Part shown: one piece after another, positions 52,268-60,731 of the stretch
How the letters are laid out: each line of letters starts with the position of its first letter
Numbering within the stretch: the stretch's first letter is position 1
Assembly: GCA_029339505.1 (NCBI GenBank)
Contig: JAQISU010000115.1
Coordinates: 7,372,001 to 7,436,000, forward strand
DNA length: 64,000 bases
Direction of reading: 5' to 3'
Source of the DNA: Unio delphinus
Taxonomy: Eukaryota > Mollusca > Bivalvia > Unionida > Unionidae
Translations under genes and position numbers: made by a program
The notes under the pieces: generated by a model
What the model was told of the DNA's origin: nothing
Seen by the model: the letters and a program-made list of their open reading frames with translations, nothing else
Databases searched by the model: none

Positions 52268-52396
52268 TCTGCGGTTTAGGGTTTTGAAACGTTTAGATAG
52301 TTTGATGTGAGGGATAGAAAGAAAAGTCAAAGAGCATTTATATGAATACAAATGTAAAACAAACGACAGACGCATTGGTTTTCAAAACACAACATT

Positions 52397-52402
52397 TTTA
52401 TT
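52397..52402 (-). terminator. Poly(A) signal AATAAA downstream of the protease gene
   Basis: Minus strand AATAAA about 100 nt after the protease stop. Tandem ACAAACATTATTTCAAAG repeats lie between. It suggests core viral genes use ordinary polyadenylation, unlike genes 1, 2 and 8. Confidence 0.5.
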
Positions 52403-52497
52403 CAAATAACAAACATTATTTCAAAGAACAAACATTATTTCAAAGAACAAACATTTTTCAAAGAACAGACATGTTTTTCTTCCATAACACTAATACA

Positions 52498-53055
52498 TTA
52501 TCTTTGACATGGTTGACAACGTTGTGAATTAAATTGAGATTTCCACTGTTGGAAGTCATTGGGCGATTGATGTACACTACGTTTCCTAGCTAAAGACAAC
52601 AGATAGCCATAATGGTCACAAAACCATCGATCTACTTTGTCATCGTTTCGAGACGAATGACGATCAAAATAAGTCACTAAATGTTCTAAAGAATATCCAA
52701 GACTGCGATGATGCAGATAATAGATACAATATTGTCCACACACCATAGAATCTGTGCTTTGTAATTTCTCATTATTGAATCGTGTCGTCTGAGCATTTCT
52801 TCTCATAAAGTCAATGATATCATCTTCGAAAGGAGGCAATCCATACGAATCAAAATACTCCGCACATCCCTCTTGAGGAAAGTAGACAGCTACCCAGTGA
52901 GTTCCTGGAAGATGACTGTCATCTGTGTTGATGACATAAGCTTGATTCTCTTGAGGTTTGCGATGAGGTAGTTTATCTTTAGCACACACGACAGGATTCC
53001 AAGAAGCAGTGTATGAACTACGGTTCAAAAGATAATAAAGTTCCCAAGTATCCAT
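52498..53055 (-). CDS. Adenain-type cysteine protease (maturation protease)
   Basis: 185 residues. The catalytic layout matches adenovirus protease: His53 in GTHWVAVYF, an acidic residue in EYFDSYG (Glu66 or Asp69), and Cys106 in VCGQYC, with the oxyanion-hole Gln99 seven residues earlier as in adenain. Such enzymes cleave precursor capsid and core proteins during virion maturation. All adintoviruses and most Polintons carry one near the capsid genes, and that is its place here. The frame is intact. The C-terminal 25 residues are Gln/Ser-rich. Confidence 0.93.
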   Translation of the reverse strand: MDTWELYYLLNRSSYTASWNPVVCAKDKLPHRKPQENQAYVINTDDSHLPGTHWVAVYFPQEGCAEYFDSYGLPPFEDDIIDFMRRNAQTTRFNNEKLQSTDSMVCGQYCIYYLHHRSLGYSLEHLVTYFDRHSSRNDDKVDRWFCDHYGYLLSLARKRSVHQSPNDFQQWKSQFNSQRCQPCQR

Positions 53056-53092
53056 TTTTTGTTGTGTAGCCTTGTTTTTTTCTCTCCTTTCT

Positions 53093-53590
53093 TCATAGGT
53101 GATGATAAGTCATCAATTCAATCCAGACTTTTTGTTTGAAACGGTCTGACAAGTAACTGATGGTTTGCTTCGTCTCTTTACTTTTGGCCAAGAGAGCTTC
53201 GATGCGATCGATTTCTCGAGCAAACAATGGAGGAGAGGAATGATCACGTAAGCCTTTATACCACTGAAGTAACACGTCTTCTTCGGAGATGAGACTCCAA
53301 GCTTCGTTCAGATAATCATCCAATTTTTCTTCTTGACTCATCATCATACATTTATCGTGTTGAATTTGACTGGGATGATCGATTTGACATCCATAACAAT
53401 CTTTTTTAATCATGTCCCTCATTTTATCTTCCAAGTGTTGTGCAAAGCAAGCCACTAACTGTTGTTCCTGTTCTGGCCATCTGGATTGCATGATCACTAC
53501 TTCTTCTTTTTGGTCTTGAGGGTTTGCTTTTTCTGTAACCTCCCATTCCATGGATTCTCCACTATTCAAAGAAGGACAAGGGTCTTCCAT
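53093..53590 (-). CDS. Conserved Polinton-type protein with Cys-His motif, function unknown
   Basis: 165 residues, intact. The centre has CYGCQIDHPSQIQHDKCM, a CxxC-plus-His arrangement suggestive of zinc binding, that I recognise from uncharacterised Polinton ORFs located beside the capsid gene. The flanks are acidic and helical. It lies between protease and capsid gene on the same strand with gaps of 37 and 5 nt. It could be a minor virion or assembly protein. Confidence 0.7.
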   Translation of the reverse strand: MEDPCPSLNSGESMEWEVTEKANPQDQKEEVVIMQSRWPEQEQQLVACFAQHLEDKMRDMIKKDCYGCQIDHPSQIQHDKCMMMSQEEKLDDYLNEAWSLISEEDVLLQWYKGLRDHSSPPLFAREIDRIEALLAKSKETKQTISYLSDRFKQKVWIELMTYHHL

Positions 53591-53595
53591 AATGT

Positions 53596-54936
53596 CTAAT
53601 AGTCTAGAATGACTTCTCTCAAACTGTTGATTTCTATGGTATTATCGAATTCAGCATACAGAATGATATTCACCGTTTCGGGAAGAGGTGATGCAAACTG
53701 AAGTTCCACACGCAGTTGCCCAGATTTTATAGGGTGGAAATGGCCCTCGTCGCTGCCTTGGTCTGGAGTGAAATCAAAAGCCCACAACGTGTAACCTCTT
53801 GCATAGTCGTCGTAGGAAATACCGTGACTGGTGTTGGTTCCTAACTGTCCTGTGGCTTCGTACAGCGACAAGTACGACCTCAAGTAATTTTTCTGTTCGC
53901 CAAAGTCGGGTTCGAAGGGTCTGGTACACAAAGTTTTGCCATCGCGACTGACTTCAATTTTGGATACTCTGCAGTGCTTAAACTGGAAAGGATTTTCATT
54001 GTGGGCACCATTGAGGGCTGCATTGCTGACGATACCAATGAATAAACGTTTGGGTAACTGCCCTTGGAACAGATGATCTTCAATCTTAGATCGGAGTCCA
54101 GCGGCAATGGTGAAAGTTTTGACTTCCACGCGTCGTATCGGATACTTGGCTGTCGTTCTGCTCAAAGTGTGACTGATATCATTCCCCACTTTAGGTAACA
54201 CTTCCACGCGACGTACGTATAACCTGGCTTCTTGGATAAAGGTTTTGTATTCGTTGGCATGAGCCATCAAATGGAAAGCAGTACTACTTCGATTCAGTCT
54301 CAAGCGAATATCTACTCCGTTCAGCAAATACTTCTCTTGAAACCACATGTCCAAATGTAAACGATCGAACAGTTCTAAACTACGTCCCTGCAAAATTTTC
54401 TTTCGACGGTCGTTAAAACCTTCATTGTGAGGATCGGCAGGAGCGCTGCCATCAGCAGCTGCTGCTACGGGCAAGTCTGTCTCGTTAAACTTATCTGCGG
54501 TGTCAGGTTTCCATACCACGCAAGCATCTAGATGAGTGTTCTTGGCTTCTTTTCCGTACGTCAAGAGATTTTCGAGGTACGCTCGGTAAGGGTAAGTATC
54601 CATGCTACTGCTGATCAGTTTGTTATTCATGTACAAATCCACATCGCTGAACAAGGAATGCATGAAATTGTTGACAGGAGCTACTCTATCATTGGCTCCT
54701 GGATTGGTGTTGTCCGTTTTGGTTACTTTCACTTTCAAATACAAGTAACTGTTGTTGAGATCGATGTAATCTTCGGGTTGTCCTTTGATTTCAAACTCGA
54801 TGGGAGCTGAATCCGTCAAAGAGGAGACGGGATGAAATTCGACCCATTGAGCTTCTTGCATGGTCATCATCGTGGGTGGCATGGCAAAGAGATCCAGTTC
54901 CGACTTGGAACAGGCACAAGATTCTTGGTGCATCAT
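53596..54936 (-). CDS. Major capsid protein (double jelly-roll hexon type)
   Basis: 446 residues. The size, position and pattern match Polinton/adintovirus hexon. An N-terminal strand series begins with QWVEFHPVSSL and IEFEIKGQPEDYIDLNNSYL, a conserved opening of these capsid proteins. An alternating beta-rich middle follows, and a C-terminal jelly-roll ends with VNIILYAEFDNTIEINS. An insertion rich in Ala/Asp/Pro (about residues 155-175) is probably a surface loop. Trimers would form the icosahedral shell. Whether translation begins at Met1 or Met2 cannot be told. Intact. Confidence 0.88.
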   Translation of the reverse strand: MMHQESCACSKSELDLFAMPPTMMTMQEAQWVEFHPVSSLTDSAPIEFEIKGQPEDYIDLNNSYLYLKVKVTKTDNTNPGANDRVAPVNNFMHSLFSDVDLYMNNKLISSSMDTYPYRAYLENLLTYGKEAKNTHLDACVVWKPDTADKFNETDLPVAAAADGSAPADPHNEGFNDRRKKILQGRSLELFDRLHLDMWFQEKYLLNGVDIRLRLNRSSTAFHLMAHANEYKTFIQEARLYVRRVEVLPKVGNDISHTLSRTTAKYPIRRVEVKTFTIAAGLRSKIEDHLFQGQLPKRLFIGIVSNAALNGAHNENPFQFKHCRVSKIEVSRDGKTLCTRPFEPDFGEQKNYLRSYLSLYEATGQLGTNTSHGISYDDYARGYTLWAFDFTPDQGSDEGHFHPIKSGQLRVELQFASPLPETVNIILYAEFDNTIEINSLREVILDY

Positions 54937-54963
54937 TTTTTCTTTAGGTTTTTTTCTTCACTT

Positions 54964-55407
54964 TTAATAATCAAAAATGTCTAAGTCTCGAGCGGTTCTT
55001 TTTTTCTTTGTCTTTCGAACTTTAGAGGTACGGAGACTTTTGAAAGGGTGTCTTCGTCGAGGCTTTCTACCTTGTCCTTGCTGTGTCGTCAAGGAAGTAG
55101 GAATGTCAGACTCGGTACCGTTCAGGGCATTTATAGGACTTTCTCGTCGACCCAAAATCTCTTTACCCGTTTGAAGCAAGGCATTTTTGCCTGCTCTCAA
55201 AAAAGCTTCTTTAGGGTTTTGTTTGTCAATGAGAACATTGTAAAGAAAATCTTTGCCGTGAGTCAATGCGGCATCTTTTAAGGTGTGCAATCCTCGTGTC
55301 ACCATTGGTTTTAAAACAGGGACCACGGAACGAAAGGCTGATTTAAACATATCTCCTAAACCATGTCCTCGTTGTCGAGTGACTCCTTGGTACACAGGAT
55401 ACATCAC
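54964..55407 (-). CDS. Basic virion core protein resembling adenovirus pX/pVI-type peptides
   Basis: 147 residues. An N-terminal amphipathic segment, GHGLGDMFKSAFRSVVPVL, is typical of adenovirus-like membrane-lytic or core peptides in adintoviruses. The last 45 residues are Lys/Arg-rich (RKPRRRHPFK, KVRKTKKKR), suited to DNA condensation. It sits between hexon and penton-like genes, and likely substrates of the protease would be near Gly-rich sites. Intact. Confidence 0.78.
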   Translation of the reverse strand: MMYPVYQGVTRQRGHGLGDMFKSAFRSVVPVLKPMVTRGLHTLKDAALTHGKDFLYNVLIDKQNPKEAFLRAGKNALLQTGKEILGRRESPINALNGTESDIPTSLTTQQGQGRKPRRRHPFKSLRTSKVRKTKKKRTARDLDIFDY

Positions 55408-55411
55408 TTTT

Positions 55412-56341
55412 TCAGTTGTTGGAGAATCGTTTTTGAAAATGGAGTTTCACTGTGACTTTCCCTTTGGTAAATGGAATATTTTGACCTAGTTCTCCTTTTA
55501 TAGTAATGTTGACACTGTCGAAATACGACTTACTGACGGGTAAATAATGAGGATGCACAAATTCGCGGTGAACGTGATAGGTATTTCCACCTTCCTCGTC
55601 AGCGGTAGTAGTATCTACTTTGAAAGGAATGACACGTAGTAACGGTACAGAGGTGTGTCCTACCACATTGTACTCCACCACATCGGAGTACACAAACATC
55701 AAATTGAGTCCTTGGTTCATTTCTACAGGGGATCGAAAATATTTGGTAAAATCCAAGTTACTGGATATGCCTGGTATTTTTTTTTTGTTCGGGATCATCT
55801 TGAGGTCTCCACCTAAGATATCAAACAATTCAGGACAAAAGGTAATGGCTATTATTTTCTTCTCTGAAAATTTGATCATGAAGCGGCGAGCCACTTTAAT
55901 GTACTCAAAGGTAACACTTTCTCTGATTTTGTCCAGGGGTTTACCAAACACAACATTGAACTTGCTTGCAATCGTAGTCACTAAATGTTGACCGCTAAAA
56001 TAGTAGCCTGCAGGAATGGTCAACACATGAGTGGACAGTTGTTTAGTTGTGGGTCCATCTGATTTCTTGTTGTCAATGCCAGTGATACCTCGTTCATCTA
56101 AGGCTTGTTGCAATTGCTTGTCGTACACTTCAACGGTGAAAAAAATTTGATTTTCGACGACGTTTTTGATTTGTGTCGGGTGTATTATTTCCACTAAAGC
56201 TGCTTCCCAGTGATCATCTTGATCCAAATGCATGGCTTGAGGTAATTTAGACGTGTAACAACACAATGTGTTGTTAGGAAACACCTCCATGGAACTGTCA
56301 CTGGGTAACGTTAAGTAAAATTGGTTAATAGTGTTGTTCAT
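55412..56341 (-). CDS. Penton-like minor capsid protein (candidate)
   Basis: 309 residues. It begins FYLTLPSDSSMEVFPNNT and continues with WEAALVEIIHPTQ, a signature shared by the second structural protein of many animal Polintons. The rest is beta-rich, consistent with a single jelly-roll vertex protein. Its stop overlaps the next gene's start by 4 nt (56338-56341). The penton assignment rests on size, order and the opening motif, and structure prediction was not possible here. Confidence 0.7.
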   Translation of the reverse strand: MNNTINQFYLTLPSDSSMEVFPNNTLCCYTSKLPQAMHLDQDDHWEAALVEIIHPTQIKNVVENQIFFTVEVYDKQLQQALDERGITGIDNKKSDGPTTKQLSTHVLTIPAGYYFSGQHLVTTIASKFNVVFGKPLDKIRESVTFEYIKVARRFMIKFSEKKIIAITFCPELFDILGGDLKMIPNKKKIPGISSNLDFTKYFRSPVEMNQGLNLMFVYSDVVEYNVVGHTSVPLLRVIPFKVDTTTADEEGGNTYHVHREFVHPHYLPVSKSYFDSVNITIKGELGQNIPFTKGKVTVKLHFQKRFSNN

Positions 56342-56766
56342 ATTTCCAATGTTCTTCTGTCCGAGGAGTCACTCGAGGTTAAAGGAGTGTCTAAAAGAGG
56401 ATTGTGATTGGAAGGGTGACTGTCAGGAGAAGGACTAACGTTGGCCGCCAGACTCCCAATATTGTTACTGTTGTTCCCGTTGTAAGAGTATTTCAGGGAA
56501 GGATTGGGAAGAAGATACCCGATGCAACTGCTGAGTAAAATGGTCGACAATTGTTTGTCTCCTTGTTGCAAACTCAGATTAGCAATGGCTGCACCAATGA
56601 CACAATATACCACAAAGATTTGACAGAAAAAAACGATTTGCGTTTTAGGGACACGTTCTCCACACCACACCCACAAGGGTTGCTTTTGTAAATCTTGCAG
56701 AGATGATGTGGGTGAAGGAGTAGTCACTGTGGTCGCTGAAGCTGTATTGAAGGGCATGATGGTCAC
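56338..56766 (-). CDS. Small membrane protein of the capsid block
   Basis: 142 residues with a segment PLWVWCGERVPKTQIVFFCQ leading into a hydrophobic helix (about residues 48-72), then a second hydrophobic stretch (LSTILLSSCIGYLLPNPSL). The tail is Ser/Asn/Pro-rich. The KTQIVFF...GYLLPNP pattern recurs in Polinton proteins encoded next to the penton-like gene. It is coupled by 4-nt overlaps to both neighbours, which suggests one polycistronic or reinitiating transcript. Confidence 0.7.
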   Translation of the reverse strand: MTIMPFNTASATTVTTPSPTSSLQDLQKQPLWVWCGERVPKTQIVFFCQIFVVYCVIGAAIANLSLQQGDKQLSTILLSSCIGYLLPNPSLKYSYNGNNSNNIGSLAANVSPSPDSHPSNHNPLLDTPLTSSDSSDRRTLEI

Positions 56767-57875
56767 TTCTTTTTATAGTCGATGACTTGCGAAGCGTCAA
56801 TCCAAGAATCAAAACTAGGAGGATATCCTTTCCAACGTACTTTGACTTCTTTGACACGACGTTTTCCTACTTTACGGGTTCTTCGTTCGAGAATGCTTTC
56901 AATGTCGTACACGTCGTCTTCTTTTTTGGTAACACGTTGTAACTCAGGCAAGTAAAATGTTCCTTTTAATACTTCTCCGTTCATGTCTTCCAATTTATAG
57001 ACGGTAGGATGACGATCGCGCACTCGTCCAGTAACACGAAACAATTCGGTGGTCCAGTTGGGTAAGTAACCTTTGTCGAAAGTGCGTTTGGTTTTGCCAA
57101 TGCGTACCCAATCTCCCGGGGTTAACACTTCTCTACCTTTCTTGGGGACAACCCTCGTCCGGGACGTACCAAACAGACGCTCAAAAACAGTCACTTCGTT
57201 GTCAGGTGTCACCTCTTGTGGGGCACGTCCAATGCTTGTATGGTAAGATTGATTGTAGGATTGAACTAAGTGCGGTAAGACGTCGATGTACTTGAGAGTG
57301 TGTTGATGCGTAAAATATTTCCACATGCGTTCTTTCAAGGTACGTTGAAAACGTTCCGCGATACTGGCTTTGGTTTCAGGATTTTCGGTGGTGAAAAAAT
57401 GAATGTCACGTTTTTTTAATTCTCGTTGGAAAGCTTGGTTCAGAAATTCGGTGCCTTTGTCGGTTTGCCATCGAAGAGGGTGACGACCACTTTGTTTCAA
57501 CACCAGTTGCAAAGCTCGTACTAACTCTCCGCTCGATTTGGATGTCAATGGTACGACCCAGGCAAATTTAGAAAAGACGTCGATGACACAAAACAAATAT
57601 TTGTAGCCACGATTGTAGGTGGCTAAATGAGAGACATCGGCTAAATCGGCTTGCCATTGATGATCGATGCCTTCCACTTGAGTGCGACTTCTGTGAAATT
57701 TTCGTCGAATGGGTTTGTGTAAAGTGTACGTCGCTTGTTCTTGTAACCATCGTTGTACTGCAGGTAAACGGAGCTTTTTCAAGCGAGTTTTGGCAGCACG
57801 ATACAATTTCTGAATGCCTCCGTAACCTGCAGGGTGAGCTGGATCGTAGTAAATGCTGGCTAAGACCTTCTCCAT
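56763..57875 (-). CDS. Polinton integrase with C-terminal chromodomain
   Basis: 370 residues. The rve core has D77 (QWQADLADV), D139 (WQTDKGTEF) and E174 (SIAERFQRTLKERM), with DD35E spacing. Residues 240-315 are an SH3-like DNA-binding part (LTPGDWVRIGK). Residues 322-370 form a chromodomain (VYDIESILERR, VRWKGYPPSFDSW) that would read histone methylation and steer insertion toward particular chromatin. It inserts the viral genome into host DNA. Intact, so insertion competence is plausible. Confidence 0.94.
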   Translation of the reverse strand: MEKVLASIYYDPAHPAGYGGIQKLYRAAKTRLKKLRLPAVQRWLQEQATYTLHKPIRRKFHRSRTQVEGIDHQWQADLADVSHLATYNRGYKYLFCVIDVFSKFAWVVPLTSKSSGELVRALQLVLKQSGRHPLRWQTDKGTEFLNQAFQRELKKRDIHFFTTENPETKASIAERFQRTLKERMWKYFTHQHTLKYIDVLPHLVQSYNQSYHTSIGRAPQEVTPDNEVTVFERLFGTSRTRVVPKKGREVLTPGDWVRIGKTKRTFDKGYLPNWTTELFRVTGRVRDRHPTVYKLEDMNGEVLKGTFYLPELQRVTKKEDDVYDIESILERRTRKVGKRRVKEVKVRWKGYPPSFDSWIDASQVIDYKKK

Positions 57876-57883
57876 GGTTTAGG

Positions 57884-58573
57884 TTAATAAGGGACCCACT
57901 CTTCGAGGATATTGCTTTGGGTGGGACGAAATGCGGGTTGTTTGGAAACGGTTTTACGTGTCCGATGTGCTACAGGAGTTGACGTCGAGGGTAATGGTGG
58001 TGGCGGAGGTAATGGGATAGCTTCTTTGGCCTTCTTTTCTTTTCTCACTTCTGGTTTCCTTTCTTTCTTTTTCACATCTGTCGAAGAAGGAGTAGCCATC
58101 ATCTTTTTAACCCAAGTTTTGAGTTCTTCTCGTGGGGGAGTGGGGGAAGGGGTTAACAAGGAAGTGGCAATCTTACTCGAAATGGGAGTAGCAGTAGGTG
58201 TTTGAAAGAGATCATGGGGTTCTTCTTCCTTGGGTAATGGTGGGGTAACGTCTGTTTTAACTGCTGTAGAGGGTGAGGGTGAGGGTGACGGGTTATTCAT
58301 TAGAGCCTTAAAATCGGACAAAGTGGGTTGAGCTGTTTGTTCCACAGCTTTCTGATGAAAGAGTTGTAGCCGTTTCAAGAGTTGACCGTACTTTTGTGAT
58401 TTTTCGGTTTCGGATAAATCGTGGCGATGGATCAAGGATTGCAATTCGTGTTGTAATTGCGACATCTCAGCCAAATTGGGATTGGGTGGTAAATGGGGGG
58501 ATCGTTGTTCTTGCCAATGATGGTATTCCATCCATCGTTTGTAAGGAACCAAAGTTAGTTTTCGTCCTTCCAT
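57884..58573 (-). CDS. Polinton-type protein with N-terminal helical domain and Pro/Ser-rich tail
   Basis: 229 residues. The first 90 residues (LTLVPYKRWMEY, ELQSLIHRHDLSETEKSQKY) match a helical domain found in uncharacterised Polinton ORFs near the integrase. The remaining part is disordered, rich in Pro, Ser, Thr and Lys, with several PSPTPP-like motifs. It ends 8 nt upstream of the integrase start. A minor capsid or core role is possible. Confidence 0.65.
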   Translation of the reverse strand: MEGRKLTLVPYKRWMEYHHWQEQRSPHLPPNPNLAEMSQLQHELQSLIHRHDLSETEKSQKYGQLLKRLQLFHQKAVEQTAQPTLSDFKALMNNPSPSPSPSTAVKTDVTPPLPKEEEPHDLFQTPTATPISSKIATSLLTPSPTPPREELKTWVKKMMATPSSTDVKKKERKPEVRKEKKAKEAIPLPPPPPLPSTSTPVAHRTRKTVSKQPAFRPTQSNILEEWVPY

Positions 58574-58621
58574 GGGCTTTCAAAGGTTATGTCTGAGATT
58601 GTGGTGCTCCATAGGGTCCTT

Positions 58622-59041
58622 TTATCTTCTACCCATTCCTTGAGTTAACCCTTGGGTCATCCCTTGTATCAAACCTGGTATTAAGCTTGTCAACATAGGA
58701 GCAAGAATGGGTAAAAATCCTCCACGTTGCACCAACATCTTTTTCTTTTGACGGACGGATATTTTCTTTTGAACCATTTGACGAAGAACGTGTCGATGTT
58801 TGGCGAAGCATTTTTTCTGGTGTGGAGACAAAGGTATCGTGCCTTTCAAAACATTCAAACAACATTCACACACGGTATCGATGACATCTTTGGAGGCTGT
58901 TTTAATGATTTGTTTTCGCATGGGCGGAGAGGCTTTGGACAGGACGGACAACACGTCTCCGTGTTTGGCTAAACGAGGAGGTAGTCCTTTTCTTTTCTTT
59001 CCTTTGTGGGGTGAATAAGAATGTTTTTTGCGAGGTGACAT
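58622..59041 (-). CDS. Basic protein with helical domain and glycine-rich hydrophobic end (paralogue 1)
   Basis: 139 residues, starting at the Met at 59041 because the TATA-like GATAAAAGAGG at about 59093-59103 places the transcription start below the upstream Met at 59092. The opening is Lys/His-rich (SPRKKHSYSPHKGKKRKG). A domain of about 70 residues has DTVCECCLNVLKGTIPLS. The basic segment QKKISVRQKKKM is followed by RGGFLPIL and an amphipathic tail. Related shorter copies lie just upstream, so this gene has been duplicated. The domain is one I recognise from Polinton and adintovirus basic ORFs of unknown function. Confidence 0.7.
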   Translation of the reverse strand: MSPRKKHSYSPHKGKKRKGLPPRLAKHGDVLSVLSKASPPMRKQIIKTASKDVIDTVCECCLNVLKGTIPLSPHQKKCFAKHRHVLRQMVQKKISVRQKKKMLVQRGGFLPILAPMLTSLIPGLIQGMTQGLTQGMGRR

Positions 59042-59112
59042 CTTTGCTTGTTCGTTCCAGAAATACACTGATGTCAAAGACTTGGTACACACCCTCTTTT
59101 ATCTTCTTTTTC

Positions 59113-59388
59113 CTATTGGCTTCTCCAAAAGGTAACGGCATGCTTCGCTAAATCCTCAAAAGCAGGGCTAAAGATACCAGTTCGGTTATTAGCTGCTTTG
59201 TCTAGTTTCTGCATACCTTTAATAAAACCAGTAAATATGCCTCCTCTTTGGTGACTTCTCTTTTTCTTTTGACGTTTGGGTATTTTCTTTTGTGTCCTTT
59301 GACGAAGAACGTGTCGATGTTTGGCTAAACGTCCTTTCCTTTTCTTTCCTTTGTGGAGTGTAGAAAAATGTTTTCTGCGAGGTGCCAT
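59113..59388 (-). CDS. Short basic protein, duplicated derivative of the neighbouring gene (paralogue 2)
   Basis: 91 residues. The start (APRRKHFSTLHKGKKRKG) and the KHRHVLRQ...QKKKRSHQRGG segment copy the 58622 gene, but the central Cys-containing domain is missing. The leader sequence (ACGAACAAGCAAAGATG and about 40 nt above) is almost identical to that gene's, so promoter and N-terminus were duplicated together. A TATA-like AATAAAAGAG lies near 59443-59450. Confidence 0.65.
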   Translation of the reverse strand: MAPRRKHFSTLHKGKKRKGRLAKHRHVLRQRTQKKIPKRQKKKRSHQRGGIFTGFIKGMQKLDKAANNRTGIFSPAFEDLAKHAVTFWRSQ

Positions 59389-59466
59389 CTTTGCTTGTTC
59401 GTTTCACAATACCACTAGTGTCAATGACTTGGTATACACTCTCTTTTATTTACTTTTTTTTGGGAA

Positions 59467-59697
59467 CTAGCGCTTTGTCAAAAAGGTAACAATGTGTTTC
59501 CCAAAATTGTCAAAGGATCCTCCTTTTTGGTGTCTTTTCTTTTTCTTTAAAGGTCTACGTCTTTGGAGGGAAGGACGTTGATGTTTGGTTTTAAAGCTTT
59601 TGGTGAGATGACGAGATTGTCTTGTTCCTTTTCCTTTTTGGACAGCAGAACGACGAGGGTAGTGACGGTGGTGGTGTGCATGTTTTTGAGGAAGCAT
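59467..59697 (-). CDS. Very basic small protein (core-like, paralogue 3)
   Basis: 76 residues, His/Arg/Lys-rich (HAHHHRHYPRRSA, RRRPLKKKKRHQKGG), ending FDNFGKHIVTFLTKR, which resembles the end of the 59113 product (LAKHAVTFWRSQ). Probably a DNA-binding core peptide. No other domain. Confidence 0.55.
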   Translation of the reverse strand: MLPQKHAHHHRHYPRRSAVQKGKGTRQSRHLTKSFKTKHQRPSLQRRRPLKKKKRHQKGGSFDNFGKHIVTFLTKR

Positions 59698-59762
59698 CCT
59701 TGAGTGTTCAGCATCAGCACAGAAAAAATACTGATTGACGTCGTGGTCTTCAAGTCATATTT

Positions 59763-60662
59763 TTATACTGGAATGCGACGCCACTGATTATCTTTGCGTC
59801 GTATCAACTTCATGGCAGGTAACACACGTCGTGAAGGAGTTCGCAATGGACTCAATCGGGACAGTTCTTGTTTGGACAAATCTAGTAAACTCTTTAACAT
59901 GCCAGATCTTTCTTGGACTTTGACTTTCGGGGCAGGTACTTTGTGAGCAGCTGCTACTGCCGCTAAGGTGGACGAGGGTGTCTCCGGTGGAGGAGACGTT
60001 TTGGGAGACGCAGATTTCCAATGTTTCATCAAATTAGGAAAAATGGGTGCCAAATTGGTTTTGGCTGGCATCACCCGCAACGGAGAAGTGGCAGTCCCTG
60101 AGGCTACTGGCAACGTAGTCCCTGCCAAACGTCCTTGTAGATCTTTTCTTACAGGTCGTGGTTGACGAAGGTAAGGTTGTGTCCTGGCCGAAGTGCCTCT
60201 TTTGCGGGTGACCGCTTTTTTCTGTGGACTTTTCTTTTTCTGTGCTTTGGTCTTGGTACCCTTGTTCTTTTTCTTTGGGGCTTGTTTGCCTTTTTTTGTT
60301 TTCTTCTTGGGGTGAACTTTGGGAGTATTGGGATCCCATTTTAAAAGGGAACGAATGATGACACCTCCTAGAGAACCACTACCTCCAGGTTTCAATATGA
60401 TTTGCTTTTTGGTGTGAGTGTCAATGCGAGGATTGGCCAGTTGCGTCAAGGCTACTTTGTTTCTGTCAAAAAAGCGTTTGGTTTGATGTGGAATGTGAAT
60501 GATGCCTTGCAGTATTTGACGTGCTGTCACCGTAAACCATCGTAAGACTTCTTTGAGACTGGCTTCTAAGACGTGAGCACGTCTTTGTGGATTTTTTTCG
60601 CGACTGATGCCGTACAAGGCACGAATCAATTTGATCGGAAGATGAGAATGAAGGGACGTCAT
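59763..60662 (-). CDS. Long basic protein with duplicated core domain and disordered Lys/Pro region
   Basis: 299 residues from the Met at 60662, chosen because the TATA (minus TATAAAAA, 60701-60708) lies 40 nt above. Residues 30-95 repeat the domain of the 58622 product (ILQGIIHIPHQTKRFF, followed by KKQIILKPGGSGSLGG). About 60 residues of Lys-rich linker follow (KKKTKKGKQAPKKKNKG), then a disordered Pro/Ser/Arg region and a conserved-looking C-terminus. It is likely a genome-binding virion protein, analogous in position to adenovirus core proteins. Confidence 0.65.
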   Translation of the reverse strand: MTSLHSHLPIKLIRALYGISREKNPQRRAHVLEASLKEVLRWFTVTARQILQGIIHIPHQTKRFFDRNKVALTQLANPRIDTHTKKQIILKPGGSGSLGGVIIRSLLKWDPNTPKVHPKKKTKKGKQAPKKKNKGTKTKAQKKKSPQKKAVTRKRGTSARTQPYLRQPRPVRKDLQGRLAGTTLPVASGTATSPLRVMPAKTNLAPIFPNLMKHWKSASPKTSPPPETPSSTLAAVAAAHKVPAPKVKVQERSGMLKSLLDLSKQELSRLSPLRTPSRRVLPAMKLIRRKDNQWRRIPV

Positions 60663-60700
60663 GTTGACGATGTATGAGACCAGGTCAAAGTAACCCAAGG

Positions 60701-60708
60701 TTTTTATA
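60701..60708 (-). promoter_or_regulatory. TATA box of the 59763-60662 gene
   Basis: Minus-strand TATAAAAA located about 40 nt above the ATG. It lacks the array initiator. Confidence 0.55.
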
Positions 60709-60731
60709 GATTTTTTTAGTGCTTCATAGTG

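Noticed and set aside
52175..52375. N-terminal extension of the gene 8 ORF (67 residues)
   Set aside because: It runs across the gene 8 initiator, TATA box and upstream element, so it lies outside the transcript.
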